Assembly: GCA_963691655.1 (NCBI GenBank)
Contig: OY829329.1
Span: 55,379,408-55,443,407, forward strand
Origin: Toxonevra muliebris
Taxonomy: Eukaryota; Arthropoda; Insecta; Diptera; Pallopteridae
Direction of reading: 5' to 3'
Length of the DNA: 64,000 nucleotides
Part shown: positions 1 through 11,325 of the stretch, one piece after another
Position numbering within the stretch: the first letter of the stretch is position 1
Layout: every line of letters starts with the position of its first letter
Program-made: the position numbers and the translations under genes
Notes under the pieces: generated by a model
What the model was told of the DNA's origin: nothing
Seen by the model: only the letters and a program-made list of their open reading frames with translations
Database searches by the model: none

Positions 1-344
1 AAAACTGAGACAAAAATTCAAATCAATATCAGACCGAACTTCAGACCAAATATCAAACATAGTTCAGACCAACAATTAGACTGAAATTCATACAACAAAG
101 TTCAGAACCAAAAATAAATCCAAATTCAGTCCAGAAATCAAACCAGAATTCATACAAAAACTTAGAGCAAAAATTCAGGTCAAAAATTAGAAGAAGCAGT
201 CCGAAAATAAAGCCAAGAGGTTCAGACCAAAATCCAGACCATAAATCGAAAAAACCAAAAAAACTTTAAACCAATATTAAACCAAAACTGAAACATAATT
301 CAAATCAAAAACAGATCGAAAGACAACCAAACTCACACTAAAAA
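1..344. repeat. Degenerate CAGACCAAA-type satellite, block 1
   Basis: A run of imperfect short units built on a core like TTCAGACCAAA and its variants (TTCATACAAA, TTCAGTCCAGA, TCAAACCAAA). Spacing is about 12-16 bases and there is almost no other sequence. Related blocks lie at 18796-19960 (same sense) and, reverse-complemented, at 50540-50782, 50867-50898 and 53205-53340. The left end runs off the window. The right edge is the TA target site of the DD37E element at 347. Confidence 0.7.
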
Positions 345-346
345 TA

Positions 347-1637
347 TGGAGTGAGATTGAAAAAATGTTAACACACGTTTTACCTAATAATTTTTTTTGG
401 GTGTAGAATTTAAAGATTTCTTTGATCTAGTTATCTTTGAAAAATATGTCAGTTGTTATTTTTAATGACAAATATGTTGATTTATTATGAGTTTGATCAA
501 AATGAGTGAAGAAATAGAAGTACGTCTTGAAATTATTAAAAACTTTCAAAAAAATCCAAATTGGTCCTATAAAAAATTGACCTAAGAATTGAAGGTCTGC
601 CGTCAAACTGTTTCCAATGTTATTAAACAGTTTCAGAAGAATTTCACCATCGATAGGAAACCTGGTTCGGGAAGAAAACAAGGACCGCATGATATTGGGA
701 AAGCCAAGAAAATAGAAAGCATATTGAAAAGATCTCCAAACACATCTGGTAGAAAAGCAGCCTGGTTAGCCCAGTGCTCTGACTATTTGGTGCAAAAAGT
801 TAAAGCCAATGCAGGTTTGAAAACATACAAAGTCCAAAAAGTTCCAGACAGGAATGCTTCAAAAAAAGACGCCAAAAGTAGGGCTCGGAAATTAAAATTG
901 AATTTCATACAAAAATATTCATGTTGTATAATGGACGATGAAACATATGCACTGGCAGATTTTACGCAGCTTCCGGGTCAAAATTTTTATGTTGCTGATG
1001 CTCGAGGAAATGTCGAAGAACAATTTCGAATCCAAAAGCAGACAAAATTTTCTAAAAAATTCCTGGTATGGCAAGCTATATGCAGTTGCGGCAAAAGAAG
1101 CAAGTCATTTGTTACAGTGGGCTCTATAAATACCGAAATATACTACATCAAAGAATGTTTAAAAAAAAGACTTCTTCCTTTCATAAGAGAACACAATGTG
1201 TCCACATATTTTTGGCCCGATTTGGCATCATGTCACTACGGCAGGAAAGCTCTGGAGTGGTACCAAAGTAATAACATAATTTTTGTACCAAGAGAGGCCA
1301 ATCCTCCAAATTGTCCGGAGCTAAGACCAGGAGAGATGTTGGGCTCTTGTGAAAAGAAACTTAAAGAGCACAAAAAAGGTGTCCCAAAATATCGAAGATT
1401 TTAAAAAGAGATGGGCAAACTGTTCCAAAAATCTGTCTGAAACAACTATCAAATCTCTAATGGAAGGCTTACCAAAAAAGGTCCACGCGTTCATAAATAG
1501 TAGTTAGAACCATAAAAGTTATATTTTTCTGTAATTTGTAAAATATTATCAATTAAATAAAAAATCAAAACTCTAAGATCAACCGTTTAAAAATTATTGA
1601 ATTTTAAATATATTAAGATTTTTTCGATCCCACTCCT
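347..1637 (+). mobile_element. Tc1/mariner DD37E element, copy 1 (decayed)
   Basis: The ends form inverted repeats of about 27 bp, starting near GGAGTGAGATTGAAAAAAT and ending near TTTTTTCGATCCCACTCC. A TA dinucleotide flanks each side (345-346 and 1638-1639), the normal Tc1/mariner target duplication. The inside holds one transposase relic in the + direction. At 1291 bp the element is close to full length for the group, so it decayed by point changes rather than large deletions. It sits at the edge of satellite block 1. A second copy lies in opposite orientation at 7611-8867. Confidence 0.85.
487..1507 (+). pseudogene. DD37E transposase pseudogene, copy 1
   Basis: This encodes a DDE transposase of the IS630/Tc1/mariner superfamily, which cuts and pastes the element at TA sites. 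An N-terminal helix-turn-helix (KVCRQTVSNVIKQFQ) is followed by the catalytic region: first D in CCIMDDETY, second D in FWPDLASCHYG, and an E 38 residues later in the NPPNCPEL region, giving DD37E spacing. Two lesions are visible. A TAA stop at 583-585 replaces the GAA present in copy 2. Near 1330 the frame shifts by one: the family-like continuation (CWALVKRNLKST...) is read in another frame down to TAG at 1505-1507. The ATG at 487 matches the equivalent GTG/ATG region of copy 2. Non-functional. Confidence 0.85.
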
Positions 1638-1639
1638 TA

Positions 1640-2055
1640 TCGACTAGAAATCAAAATGATCAACTACAGATCTCTGTAACTCTTGATTCTTTAGATGATA
1701 CCAACTTTGAGGACAAATATCGTAATGACAATTCAGAATGATCATCGTGGAATTACTCATTTGTTTGGTGTATGCTGTAGGAAAGCCACCTTCACTTTGC
1801 ACTCTCCTTTCGCCTCTCATTTTTACTAATATTTTCTATTTTTATTTTGTATAGAATACAAACTTGCAAGGTAACAAGACTTAAATTCTTATGATCGTCT
1901 TCCGCTTCACATAAAAATAGTAATTTCAAAACAGAAAAGTTTATTTTATAATGAGAACAGGCAATTCGAAATCAAAAAACATAATTTTAAAATCAGAATT
2001 TTAAAATTACAATATCAGAAAATTTCAAAGAGCTGTATTTAATAATTTCGCCTTT
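1640..2055. other. Intergenic, no gene seen
   Basis: AT-rich sequence without a supported reading frame. Bases about 1690-1747 show diverged reverse-complement similarity to about 8925-9005, next to the other DD37E copy. This may be a shared older repeat. Confidence 0.4.
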
Positions 2056-2773
2056 AAGGGGGTGTCCTTCAAGTTATATTTTGTATAGATTTAAAGCATA
2101 TAAAAAAATTAGTTTGGCAGTGAAATAATAAATTACAGCTGATTTATTAGTCTATTTCATGAGCGCTGTTGCCGTTGCAGTCTTCATCAAAAGGCGGGAA
2201 AGATCCAGCTCATAATTCTTGACTAAAACAAAAAAACCAAAAGAATTTTTTTTTTTTTAGTTCACTTATAGTGCGGACACACGAGAGTGCATATCTTTGA
2301 AATTCTTTGGTTTCTATTCAATAGCTCGTTTAGTTTTTTAGCTTTCACGCCCGTCAATTTAGAAAATTCGTCAAAATAAAAACAGGAGAGTTTACAATTG
2401 CACCAAGAATCTGAACTAAACATAACCGTTGAAAATATTTAACTATCTATATTTCGCTCATTTACTAAAAGGCTGTCATAACTCAAAAAACGCGATTTTG
2501 CAGAAAACGAGTTTAGAGTCTTCAATTGGCTCCCACTTTGCAGAAAAAAGAAGAAATCTAATAATTCTCACGCGCAGAGTATACAAGATATTAATACGAA
2601 ATTTTTACATAATATGAAGCGTGATATAATGAAAAATTCTGCATCATTAACTCAAAATTCGTGTTTTTTGACAGTCTTTTAGTAAATGAGCGATATGTTC
2701 TTGAAGTATATCTATCGATTTTCGTAATATCAAAAACGAATTTTTTTTACCTCCTAATTCAGGACACCCCTTT
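2056..2773. mobile_element. Foldback/MITE-like element with GGGGTGTCC ends
   Basis: The left end reads AAGGGGGTGTCCT and the right end is its inverse, AGGACACCCCTT. A longer internal inverted pair lies at 2455-2492 (CGCTCATTTACTAAAAGGCTG) and 2660-2693 (AGTCTTTTAGTAAATGAGCG). No transposase-like frame is present, so this would be non-autonomous. Flanks are T/A-rich and no clean target duplication can be read, so the superfamily is unassigned. Confidence 0.5.
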
Positions 2774-3843
2774 TATATAATTTTATATTACATCTGTTTT
2801 AAATAAAGTTTATTATTCATAGAACTTTGTACCATATTAACAGTTGTTGCTTTCTGATTGACTATGACGTATTCTGATTTCAAAACGACTCTTTCTGACT
2901 TAAAACTTGAAAACCTACAGTCACTTATTTACTAATATTTTATATATTTTTATCTATTATGCCAATTGCTAAAACTTTTATCTTCAAAATTTGTAATTTA
3001 GTTTATTCTGCTCCCTACTTTTTAGTTTAAGTTCACATAGTTTTAAAGTTGAGAACTTAAATGCTTACAAAAATTATCCTCTCCTCACATTCAAAATTGA
3101 AAAAATCAAACGCAAAGTCCTGTAGGAAAAATAATCCTATGATTTCTGAAAATTACCACGAAATTTTCTACAGACTAGAGGGTTTTAAATGATTTTTTCA
3201 ATGAAAATTTTCAAGAAACACAAATTCCCACCTAGTTGAAAATTCTCATGAATACTGGAAACTCTCAGGAAGTTTTAGGTTTACGCGAACCTTGAAAAGT
3301 TTTTATTTTACTCTATGAGTTTTACTCTATAATATGCAAACTGTGCATAAATCTGTTCACACTTGGTTTCAAAAAAATTTCAGGTATTATTTCGATAATT
3401 TCACATATTTTCACATAATTTAGGGTTTTATGAGATGAGTGAGTGATAAGGACTGATTTCGTATATAATTTTGACTTAAGATTTCCCGAAATCCTAACAT
3501 AATAGAAAAATGTTGTTGGATTATATGGGAAACTACCTCAATTATCTAAAACTTCACGATCTAGTGTTTTGGAACTAGGTTAAATCTGTGGAAAGACTCG
3601 TGTAGATACACCTTTGTCTGTTATTTATATTATTATTGAATTATTGAATATAACTATAAAAATATGTAAATACTTATCAATAATATCTGAATGAATAAAT
3701 AAAATTAATGAACGCGTGTCTGTAAAAATAGATAGAAATATCAATAAACCATAAAAGTGAGAGATGGTATATTGAAAATAATAGATGACAAACAAATGAC
3801 AATTTCAAGAAATAGTATATGAAATAAATTATATGCAATATTA
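2774..3843. other. Intergenic, no gene seen
   Basis: AT-rich, with stops in all frames and no recognisable repeat ends. The last 8 bases before the next element (3844-3851) are its target duplication. Confidence 0.4.
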
Positions 3844-3851
3844 GTTATAGG

Positions 3852-4789
3852 CAAGGCCGTATTTGGGGGAAGGTTTTGGGGGTTCTGACCCCTCCCCCGC
3901 CCCGAAATGTGGAAACTTTCTTCATTTTTTTATATTAATTGCCAGTGGATGAAAAAAAGTCAAAATAAAATCTATTGAACAGTTTTTAAATATTTTTACT
4001 TCCATCGGATTCTTTCTAAAAAGTCAAATATAAAAAAATAGACTTGAAATCTTACTTACACTATGCGACCAGATCCGATTTGTTTTCTTTGACATGAGGT
4101 TTGACTTTGGATACAAAAAGAGAAGGTAAAGAGAAGGTGATGCTGAGCAATTCTGCATTCATAGTTTCTCTAGGTCAGTAACTGTTTTTGATTTACAGTT
4201 TCGGTTTTAGGGCTCATTGGAAGGGCATGATTCAGCATATAATTTCTGGATTTCGAAATTTGTAGCACGCCAGTGTTCAGCTCTCCAATTTTTAAAAATG
4301 GCCAAAAATTCTATTTTAGTGTTTTCCATACCATTTTTTCTAAAACGTGGCGTGATGGGAAATTTTCGACCTCAGATTCAGTTCAGTATAAAAAATTCAT
4401 TCACAAACACTAGGAACCGTTTTATTCGCAAAGCCCATGTAGGGCAGTAGTAGTGGATCAGCTCCAATGTTCTAGGAAACAATCTTAAAATGTAAATTAT
4501 TCTTTAACCCATTATTGCTTAGAGCACCCCGACTCGGAAGACCTCTTTCAATGCAGTAACTGCACGAATTTTGGGAGTATAAGCCAACCTCATCCGGATT
4601 CCTTATCATGGCCCGAATTCCCACTGATAATCATTTGAAAAAAATGAGCCTCTGACTATTTTAAGTATTTTTGCTAATTGTTTTGAGGTTGGGGTCATCA
4701 TCAGTAATGGCAAGTCAATGTCAATTTTCTTCGAATGAAAACCTCCCCCTCCCCTCCCCCCCCCGAAAAAAATCCTGGCTACGGCCCTG
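3852..4789 (+). mobile_element. hAT-like MITE, copy A
   Basis: 938 bp, bounded by a perfect 8-bp direct repeat GTTATAGG at 3844-3851 and 4790-4797, the target duplication length of hAT elements. The ends are inverted: CAAGGCCGTATTT at left and GGCTACGGCCCTG at right. Both ends carry C/G homopolymer tracts a few bases inside (CCCCTCCCCCGCCCC and CCCCTCCCCTCCCCCCCCC). No transposase frame is present. Copies B (5928-6953, reversed) and C (28253-29345) share the interior. Confidence 0.88.
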
Positions 4790-4797
4790 GTTATAGG

Positions 4798-5919
4798 TAC
4801 AAGCAAAATACAAAGAACTAACTAAATGAAAACAAGTTAAAAAAAGAATGCTATATTGAATATGGTATATTCAAGAATGATGAATAGTTAACAGAATAGA
4901 GTTAGATATTGAAAACTTAATTATGAGAATAAAAGAAAAAGGCCAGATAAGAAATGGAATTGTTAACAAACAAGATGATTGAATAAAGGTTAATCGTATC
5001 TTAATTATACTTTGCGATATCCAACCTCTACTCTGTGGAAATCCTGCACTGCAGCAACGGCGTTTTCGTTTACTGGCAAACATATCCGGGGTAAAGATAC
5101 CGAATTTACTGAAATTTATACTGGTTTCAGTTTAGTTCCATGTGAATTTAAGTTTGTGTTAGTGTTTCAAAAACACAAAACGAAGGGACTCACAATTAAT
5201 ATGCCTATCTGAAAATGGAATAATTAAGTTATGTTCTATTTCAATCAAAGTTTTACTTATTTCAAATTCATTTTGCAATGGCATTCATTTTATTATTCAT
5301 TAATTTATATTCGTTTATATACCTACAAATATTAATTTATAAATACACCCACATCTATAAATTAACTTGTTCCAATTTCGTTTATTTTTTATTTTTTCTC
5401 TTCCAAAAAAAAAAAAAAACAATATTTATTCTAATTATTTCTTTATTTGCCAATTTGTTTATTCATTGATATAACCAACATTATATGAATTTTATTCATT
5501 TATTCTTCTGTTAGTTTAAATATTTTTTCATATTTTTCTTTTGATTCATTTATTCAACCACACAAATCTAGAATATATGAGTCTCTTAATCATGATTACA
5601 TAAATATGCATGAATTGTAGACAAGTTGTTTATAGGGTATGAAAAATCTTAGTAAGATGAAGTAGTAAGTGTACTTAGGAGATTTCATTTCTTTTTATAC
5701 TTTTTCTTTATTCAAATCTACTTGCTTGTTATGTTTTTTTTTTTTTTAATATTATCGTTTGTCATTTTGTGTGCTTTGACATTTATTTTCTTCTTACGCT
5801 CCAATAATAAATTATTCATATGAATTTTTTCTCATTTTCACTTTGACATACAAAATGAAAAAATCCTTTTGATAATTTTTTCCGTTTTTCTTACATACAA
5901 TTCATATAGAGATTTATAT
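4798..5919. other. Intergenic between MITE copies A and B
   Basis: AT-rich sequence with long A and T runs (for example an A run near 5406) and no coding evidence. Confidence 0.4.
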
Positions 5920-5927
5920 GTATGCAT

Positions 5928-6953
5928 CAGGGCCGTAGCCAGAAATTTTTTCCGGGGGGGTTTTCATTCGAAGAAAATATTCATAAATAGTTTTTATCAA
6001 ACTGATTTTTAAATACAATAAATTAAATCGATGATACATTTGATGAACCCTATCAGACTAAGGTCAAAAGTAGATGAATGTCTTAAAACTTGAGGAAAAA
6101 TTTTCCGATTTTTTTTTAATCTTAACTTCAAAAATATGGCCAAAAGCGACAAAAAAATTCACTGAATAATCAAATTAAATTTTTTAATTTGTTAATGCAT
6201 TTTTTTATCGCGAAGGACATAATTTCGTTAACTCATTGACTTCCCACTACTGATGATGTACCCAACCTCAAAAAAAAATTACCAAAAATAGTAGAGGCTC
6301 ATTTTTTTCAAATAATCATTATTGGGAATTTGGGCCATTATCAATGATAAGGAACCCGGATGAGGTTGGCTTATATTCCCTAAATTCGTGAAGTCACAGC
6401 TTTGAAAGAGATCTTTCTAGTCGTGGTGCTCTGAGCAATAATGGGTTAAAAAATTAATTACATTTTAAGATTTTCTCCTATAACTGCTAATTAGATGGAG
6501 TTTTTGCGAAAGAATTTTTCACGTTGAACACGAATCTGAGGTCAAAAACTTCCCATCAGTTTTTTCTATTTTTTTATTAATTTTTAAACTTTTCAAACTG
6601 ATTCAGGACGAAACTTTAAACCAAAAACAGTTACTGACCTAGAAAAATTATGAATGCAGGAGTGCTTAGTATCACCTTCTCTTTTTGAATCCGTAGTCAA
6701 ACCTCATGTCGAAGAAATCAAATCGGATCTGATCGTATAGTGTAACTAAGATTTCCAATTTTTTATATTTGACTTTTTAGAAAAAAAAACCGATGGAAGT
6801 AAAAAATATCGTTAAATAGATTTTATTTTGACTTTTCCCCCATCCATTGGCAATTAATCTCAAAAATTAGAATAAAGTTTCTACATTTCGGGGGGGGGGG
6901 GGCGGGGGGGGAGCGGTCAGAACCCCCAAAATCTCCCCCTAAATACGACCTTG
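5928..6953 (-). mobile_element. hAT-like MITE, copy B (inverted)
   Basis: Reverse orientation to copy A and 1026 bp long. It begins CAGGGCCGTAGCC and ends AAATACGACCTTG. The flanks are GTATGCAT (5920-5927) and GTATGCGT (6954-6961), a target duplication matching at 7 of 8 positions. A G-tract with only one C interruption lies near 6890-6911. Interior similarity to copies A and C is clear, for example the segment with AACCTCATCCGG and the AATAATGGGTTAA segment. Confidence 0.88.
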
Positions 6954-6961
6954 GTATGCGT

Positions 6962-7610
6962 ATTCTGTATTCATTGCAAATAAAAATGTGATATACCATA
7001 TATGATTTTATATAATAATATTAAAGTATGGATTTTACATAGACCCATTCAATTTATTCATACATATTCATAAAATAAAAATCATCATAATAAACTGCCA
7101 TCACCCTCTGAAAGCTTTTAGTAGGAAGGTTTTCTGAAAGAATAATTTCGATGGGAACACATTCATATATGTAAAATGTATATAGCAATTTTAAATGTTG
7201 ACCTATTTTAAGAGTAACAAAAAAGTGTGACCACACCCATTTTTTAGTAAAAGATGTATCTTAAATACGTACATAATTTAATTCGAAATTTGAAGTCATA
7301 TCAATTCAAATGCACTAAACACTAGTGAATCCAAAGGTTGGGGGAGAGATGGAGAGTCTATGCTGGATGCAGAAGTTGGTTACAGCCACTCCAAAAAAGT
7401 AAATAGTTATAACATTTAAAAATCTTTCTAAAACGGAATTGGTTATTACCTGAACTTGAACTCAATTACATCTGTTATTTCAGAGTCAGTTTATATGTAG
7501 ATGCCCTACTTGTCGAAAATTCGATAGTGGTGTTTGGCATGATTTTAAAGCCTAATTTTATAGTCTGGTTTTTAGTTTTAAATCTAAAATTTTGGTTTGA
7601 ATTTTATCCA
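6962..7610. other. Intergenic; satellite-like stretch at its end
   Basis: No gene is seen. About 7530-7605, read on the minus strand, resembles the CAGACCAAA-type satellite (AAACCAGACTATAAAAT, ATTCAAACCAAAA). If so, both DD37E copies abut this satellite. Confidence 0.35.
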
Positions 7611-8867
7611 AGGAGCGAGATCGAAAAAATCTTAACATATATAAAATTCAATAATTTTTAAACGGTTGATCTTAGAGTTTTGATTTTTTATTTAATTGAT
7701 AATATTTTACAAATTATAGAAAAATATAACTTTTATAGTTCTAATCACTATTTATGAACTCGTTTACCTTTTTTGGTAAGCCTTCCATTAGAGAGTTGAT
7801 AGTTGTTTCAGACACCTTTTTAAAATCTTCGATATTTTGGGAGATCTTTTTTGTGCTCTTTAAGTTTCTTTTCACAAGAGCCCAATATCTCTCCACTTTT
7901 CTTAGCTTCGGACAATTTGGAGGATTGGCCTCTCTTGGTACAAAAACTATGTTATTACTTTGGTACCACTCCAGAGCTTTCTTGCCGTAGTGACATGATG
8001 CCAAATCGAGCCAAAAATATGTGGACACATTGTGCTTTCTTAAGAAAGGAAGAATTCTTTTTTCAAACTTTCTTTGATGTATATTTCGGTATTTATAGAT
8101 TTATTATATATTTATATTCTTTTGCCGCAACAGCATATAGCTTGCCATACCAGGAATTTTTTAGGAAATTTTGTATGCTTTTGGATTCTAAATTGTTCTT
8201 CGACATTTCCTCGAGCATCAGTAACATAAAAATTTTGACCCGGAAGCTGCATAAAATCTGCCAGTACAAACGTTTCGTCGTCCATTATACAACATGAATA
8301 TTTTTGTATGAAATTCGATTTTAATTTCCGAGCCCTACTTTTGGGGTCTAAATTTTTCGCAGCATTCCTGTCTGAAACTTTTTGGACTTTGTATGTTTTC
8401 AAACCTGCATTGGCATTAACTTTTCGCACCAAATAGTCAGAGTACTGGGCTAACCGGGCAGCTTTTCTACCAGATGTGTTTGGAGATCTTTTCAATATGC
8501 TTTCTATTTTCTTGGCTCTCCCAATATCATGTGGTCCTTGTTTTCTTCCCCAAATCAGGTTTCCTATCGATGGTCAATTTTGCCTGAAACTGTTTAATAA
8601 CATTGAAAACAGTTTGACGGCAGACCTTCAATTCTTCGGCAATTTTTTTGTAGGACCAATTTGGATTTAAATTTTTAATAATTTTAAGACGTTCTTCTTT
8701 TTCTTCACTCATTTTGATCAAACTCACAATAAATCAACATGTTTGACATTAAAAATAATAACTGACATATTTTTCAAAGATAACTAGGTCAAAGAAATTT
8801 TTAAATTTTACACCCAAAAAAAATTATTAGGTAAAACGTGTGTTAAGATATTTTCAATCTCACTCTT
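7611..8867 (-). mobile_element. Tc1/mariner DD37E element, copy 2 (decayed)
   Basis: 1257 bp in reverse orientation. The terminal inverted repeats match copy 1: AGGAGCGAGATCGAAAAAAT at the left and TTTTCAATCTCACTCTT at the right. TA is present on the right (8868-8869), but the left site reads CA, probably a later mutation. The interior aligns with copy 1 throughout. The lesions differ from those of copy 1, so the two decayed independently. Confidence 0.83.
7741..8727 (-). pseudogene. DD37E transposase pseudogene, copy 2
   Basis: Same family as the pseudogene at 487-1507. The start region reads GTG at 8727-8725 where copy 1 has ATG; an in-frame ATG follows at 8712-8710. Three frames must be joined to follow the protein: 8727 to about 8527 (helix-turn-helix with KVCRQTVFNVIKQFQ), 8495 to about 8112 (first catalytic D in CCIMDDETF), and 8028 to 7741 (second D in FWLDLASCHYG, then E 38 residues on in KLRKVERYWAL). 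There is one frameshift near 8500-8527, and a diverged, partly deleted stretch near 8028-8112. The C-terminal segment is better preserved than in copy 1. Non-functional. Confidence 0.83.
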
Positions 8868-8869
8868 TA

Positions 8870-9040
8870 TTTGTCTTAAAGTTAGGTAAATATTCACTGC
8901 ACAAGTATGAATTACAGAGATAAGTTCATTCATTCTGAGTTCCCGTCAATATTTGTATTGAAAGCTTGTATTTGTTATAGAATCTGAGAGTTTTTAAGAT
9001 AGTTGATCGTCTGAATTTGAGTCAATTTATTTTCAAAAAA
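8870..9040. other. Short intergenic stretch
   Basis: No gene. Part of it (about 8925-9005) is a diverged reverse-complement match to 1690-1747. Confidence 0.3.
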
Positions 9041-9298
9041 TGAGCCGTTGCGTGCAAAAGTGGTGTAAGTCAAAATCAGACTTTTGAAAATACATTGGTT
9101 TTGTTGAAGTGCTGTGCAAAAAAGGGCTCTTATAAAATTTTTTTTCCCCGATATAAAGGCAGCTTTATAGTACACATGTTGAACCAAGATGCACACCTTT
9201 TTTGTAGGAAACTAAATGAGGCCAAAATTATTGCCTGAAGGTGAAAATCCAAATAATAAGAAAACCTGACTTACGCCACTTTTGCACGCAACGGCTCA
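9041..9298. mobile_element. Small MITE with 31-bp inverted ends
   Basis: 258 bp. The left end, TGAGCCGTTGCGTGCAAAAG followed by TGGTGTAAGTCA, matches the reverse complement of the right end (TGACTTACGCCACTTTTGCA then CGCAACGGCTCA) with one mismatch. There is no coding content. No target duplication is obvious (flanks CAAAAAA and ATTATAT), so the superfamily is not assigned. Confidence 0.65.
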
Positions 9299-11323
9299 AT
9301 TATATCCTTTACAGAAAAAAGTATAAAAGTGATCGATTATTCCTAATTTTTTGTTGATATTTTTTTTAAAAGTTTCTACAATTTGCAAATAAATACTGAA
9401 TAACTACATAGACGATCATTCTGAATTGCAATTGGTATAAGTTTAAAAGTTGGGACTACAACAAAAATAATAATTTTAGAGATTAGTAGGTGTTCCCATT
9501 GATATTTGTCTTAGATAAATAAATGATCATTTGCATTTTAATAAACTTTTTCCCAAAAATTTAATACTCTAAATGATTATTCTTAATTTTTCTGAAAGAA
9601 TAATCAAAGTGTCTATTCTCTGTAGAGGAAACAATTCTAGCCAGATAATCAACTGAATATTTCTATTGTCTTAACCACGCTCTTAGATAATCCAGATAAT
9701 TTTTCGATTGCTCAATCAAAAAATCAAACATTAGTTAAATAATTAATTAGATGAATAAATTTAAAAGCCTAATTTATGTTGGGTAAATCTATTATTTAGT
9801 GTATTACTAAAGAGATTTTCTAGATTATCGGTATATAATTATCTACAGAAACGAACTGAAATAAACTCATGTTTTCATAAACTATTGCAGAAATGTTATC
9901 TAAAAACGCTTAAATTTATTAAAATGATAACAATGTTTGCGTAGAGGTAAATAAACATATAAATGGAAATTAAAGCACAAACCAACTAAAAATATATACA
10001 AGTATGTGGCCTTGGAAAAAATAGAATTATAAACAACTAAATACATATTCGTGCAAAGAGATAAACCAAAAAAGTGAAACTAAAAGGGGATAAGAAGAAA
10101 AGGAATGAAATGCGACGATGAGGTTTAATTTAGACATACCACAGAAGAGAGCAAAATAAAGCTGAAAATGTCGGCAAAGAAATTTACACCTCAAATAAAC
10201 TAAAAATATACATAGCATAAATAATGTAAGGTAAATGTAATGAAAAGATGCAATTGTATTATAGCATGCAATTTTGTTAAATAGTTTTCTTTTTTTCATG
10301 TAGCATGCACACAATAGAAATTATCGCTCTTTTGGTGCAAAACTGTCATAAGTAAAAAAAAAAACTTTGAGAATATTACATCTTAAGTTTTCAATAAACT
10401 ACCACTGCGTAGAATGCAATAACGACACATACTCTTCACATAAGGAACGTTTGAAAAATTGAAAAATATCTTTACGATCTTTTTACGCAAAACATTAAAT
10501 AACAGTTATTTCTCTATTTCTATATTTAATTATTTTATTTTATTTATTTATTTTCAAAGCATTCCTAATGACACAAGATTTACATCTTAGAATTTATTTA
10601 TTTATTTTCTCTTTTTGGACTTATGACAGTCTTGCAGCAAACGAGCATTATGTGAAACATTTAGATTTAGATTTTAGATTTGGGAAGTTGCGGAGTGTTG
10701 AGAGCTGGTTTCGGACATTTTACTACAGTCAAAAGAGTAATGCCACAATGATATTGTAGAGCGCGCTATCTATACAATACAATAGACTATTGTCAAATAT
10801 GTAGCTCGTGGCTAGTGGCTGGCTAACTAAAATGTAGTAGACAGAATACAATTCACAAAAAAAAACGACACGACAAATAAAAAACAAAAATCAATTTATT
10901 GATTGAAAATATATGTAATAAAAGAAAACCGCATAGAAAAACTACAAAATATACAGAGGGTTGAAGGCGGTTAATAAACATGTTTCAAGTGTGTTCAAGT
11001 GATAGGCGTAGGTTGGTAGTAGCAATGGTAGGCAGGCAGACAGTCAGGCAGGCATGTATAATTAAATGGTAAATATAATATGTCAATCATTTTGTAGCTA
11101 CTAGAACTTTATAGCTAATCATTATGCAACATAGACTATGAAATACAAATCGAAATACTAGTGGAGAAACATACAAGGAAAGAATTTTGGGGAATAAAAT
11201 CGATCTTTCTGATAAAAACAAATATACAGTATTATTTAAAAATAAATTTTGGTCACTATTGGAACAAAGAACCCGAAAACTGGAATCTCTAGGTCTGTTC
11301 GTTTACATGGATTTATAGGCACA
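9299..11323. other. Intergenic, no gene seen
   Basis: AT-rich. Reading frames up to about 95 codons occur but are low-complexity and rich in K, N, F and L, with no recognisable domain. A short AGGCAGGCAGACAGTCAGGC stretch near 11030 is simple sequence. Confidence 0.4.
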
Positions 11324-11325
11324 TA

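Noticed and set aside
10027..10314. 95-codon minus-strand frame
   Set aside because: Hydrophobic low-complexity peptide from AT-rich DNA, no domain recognised.
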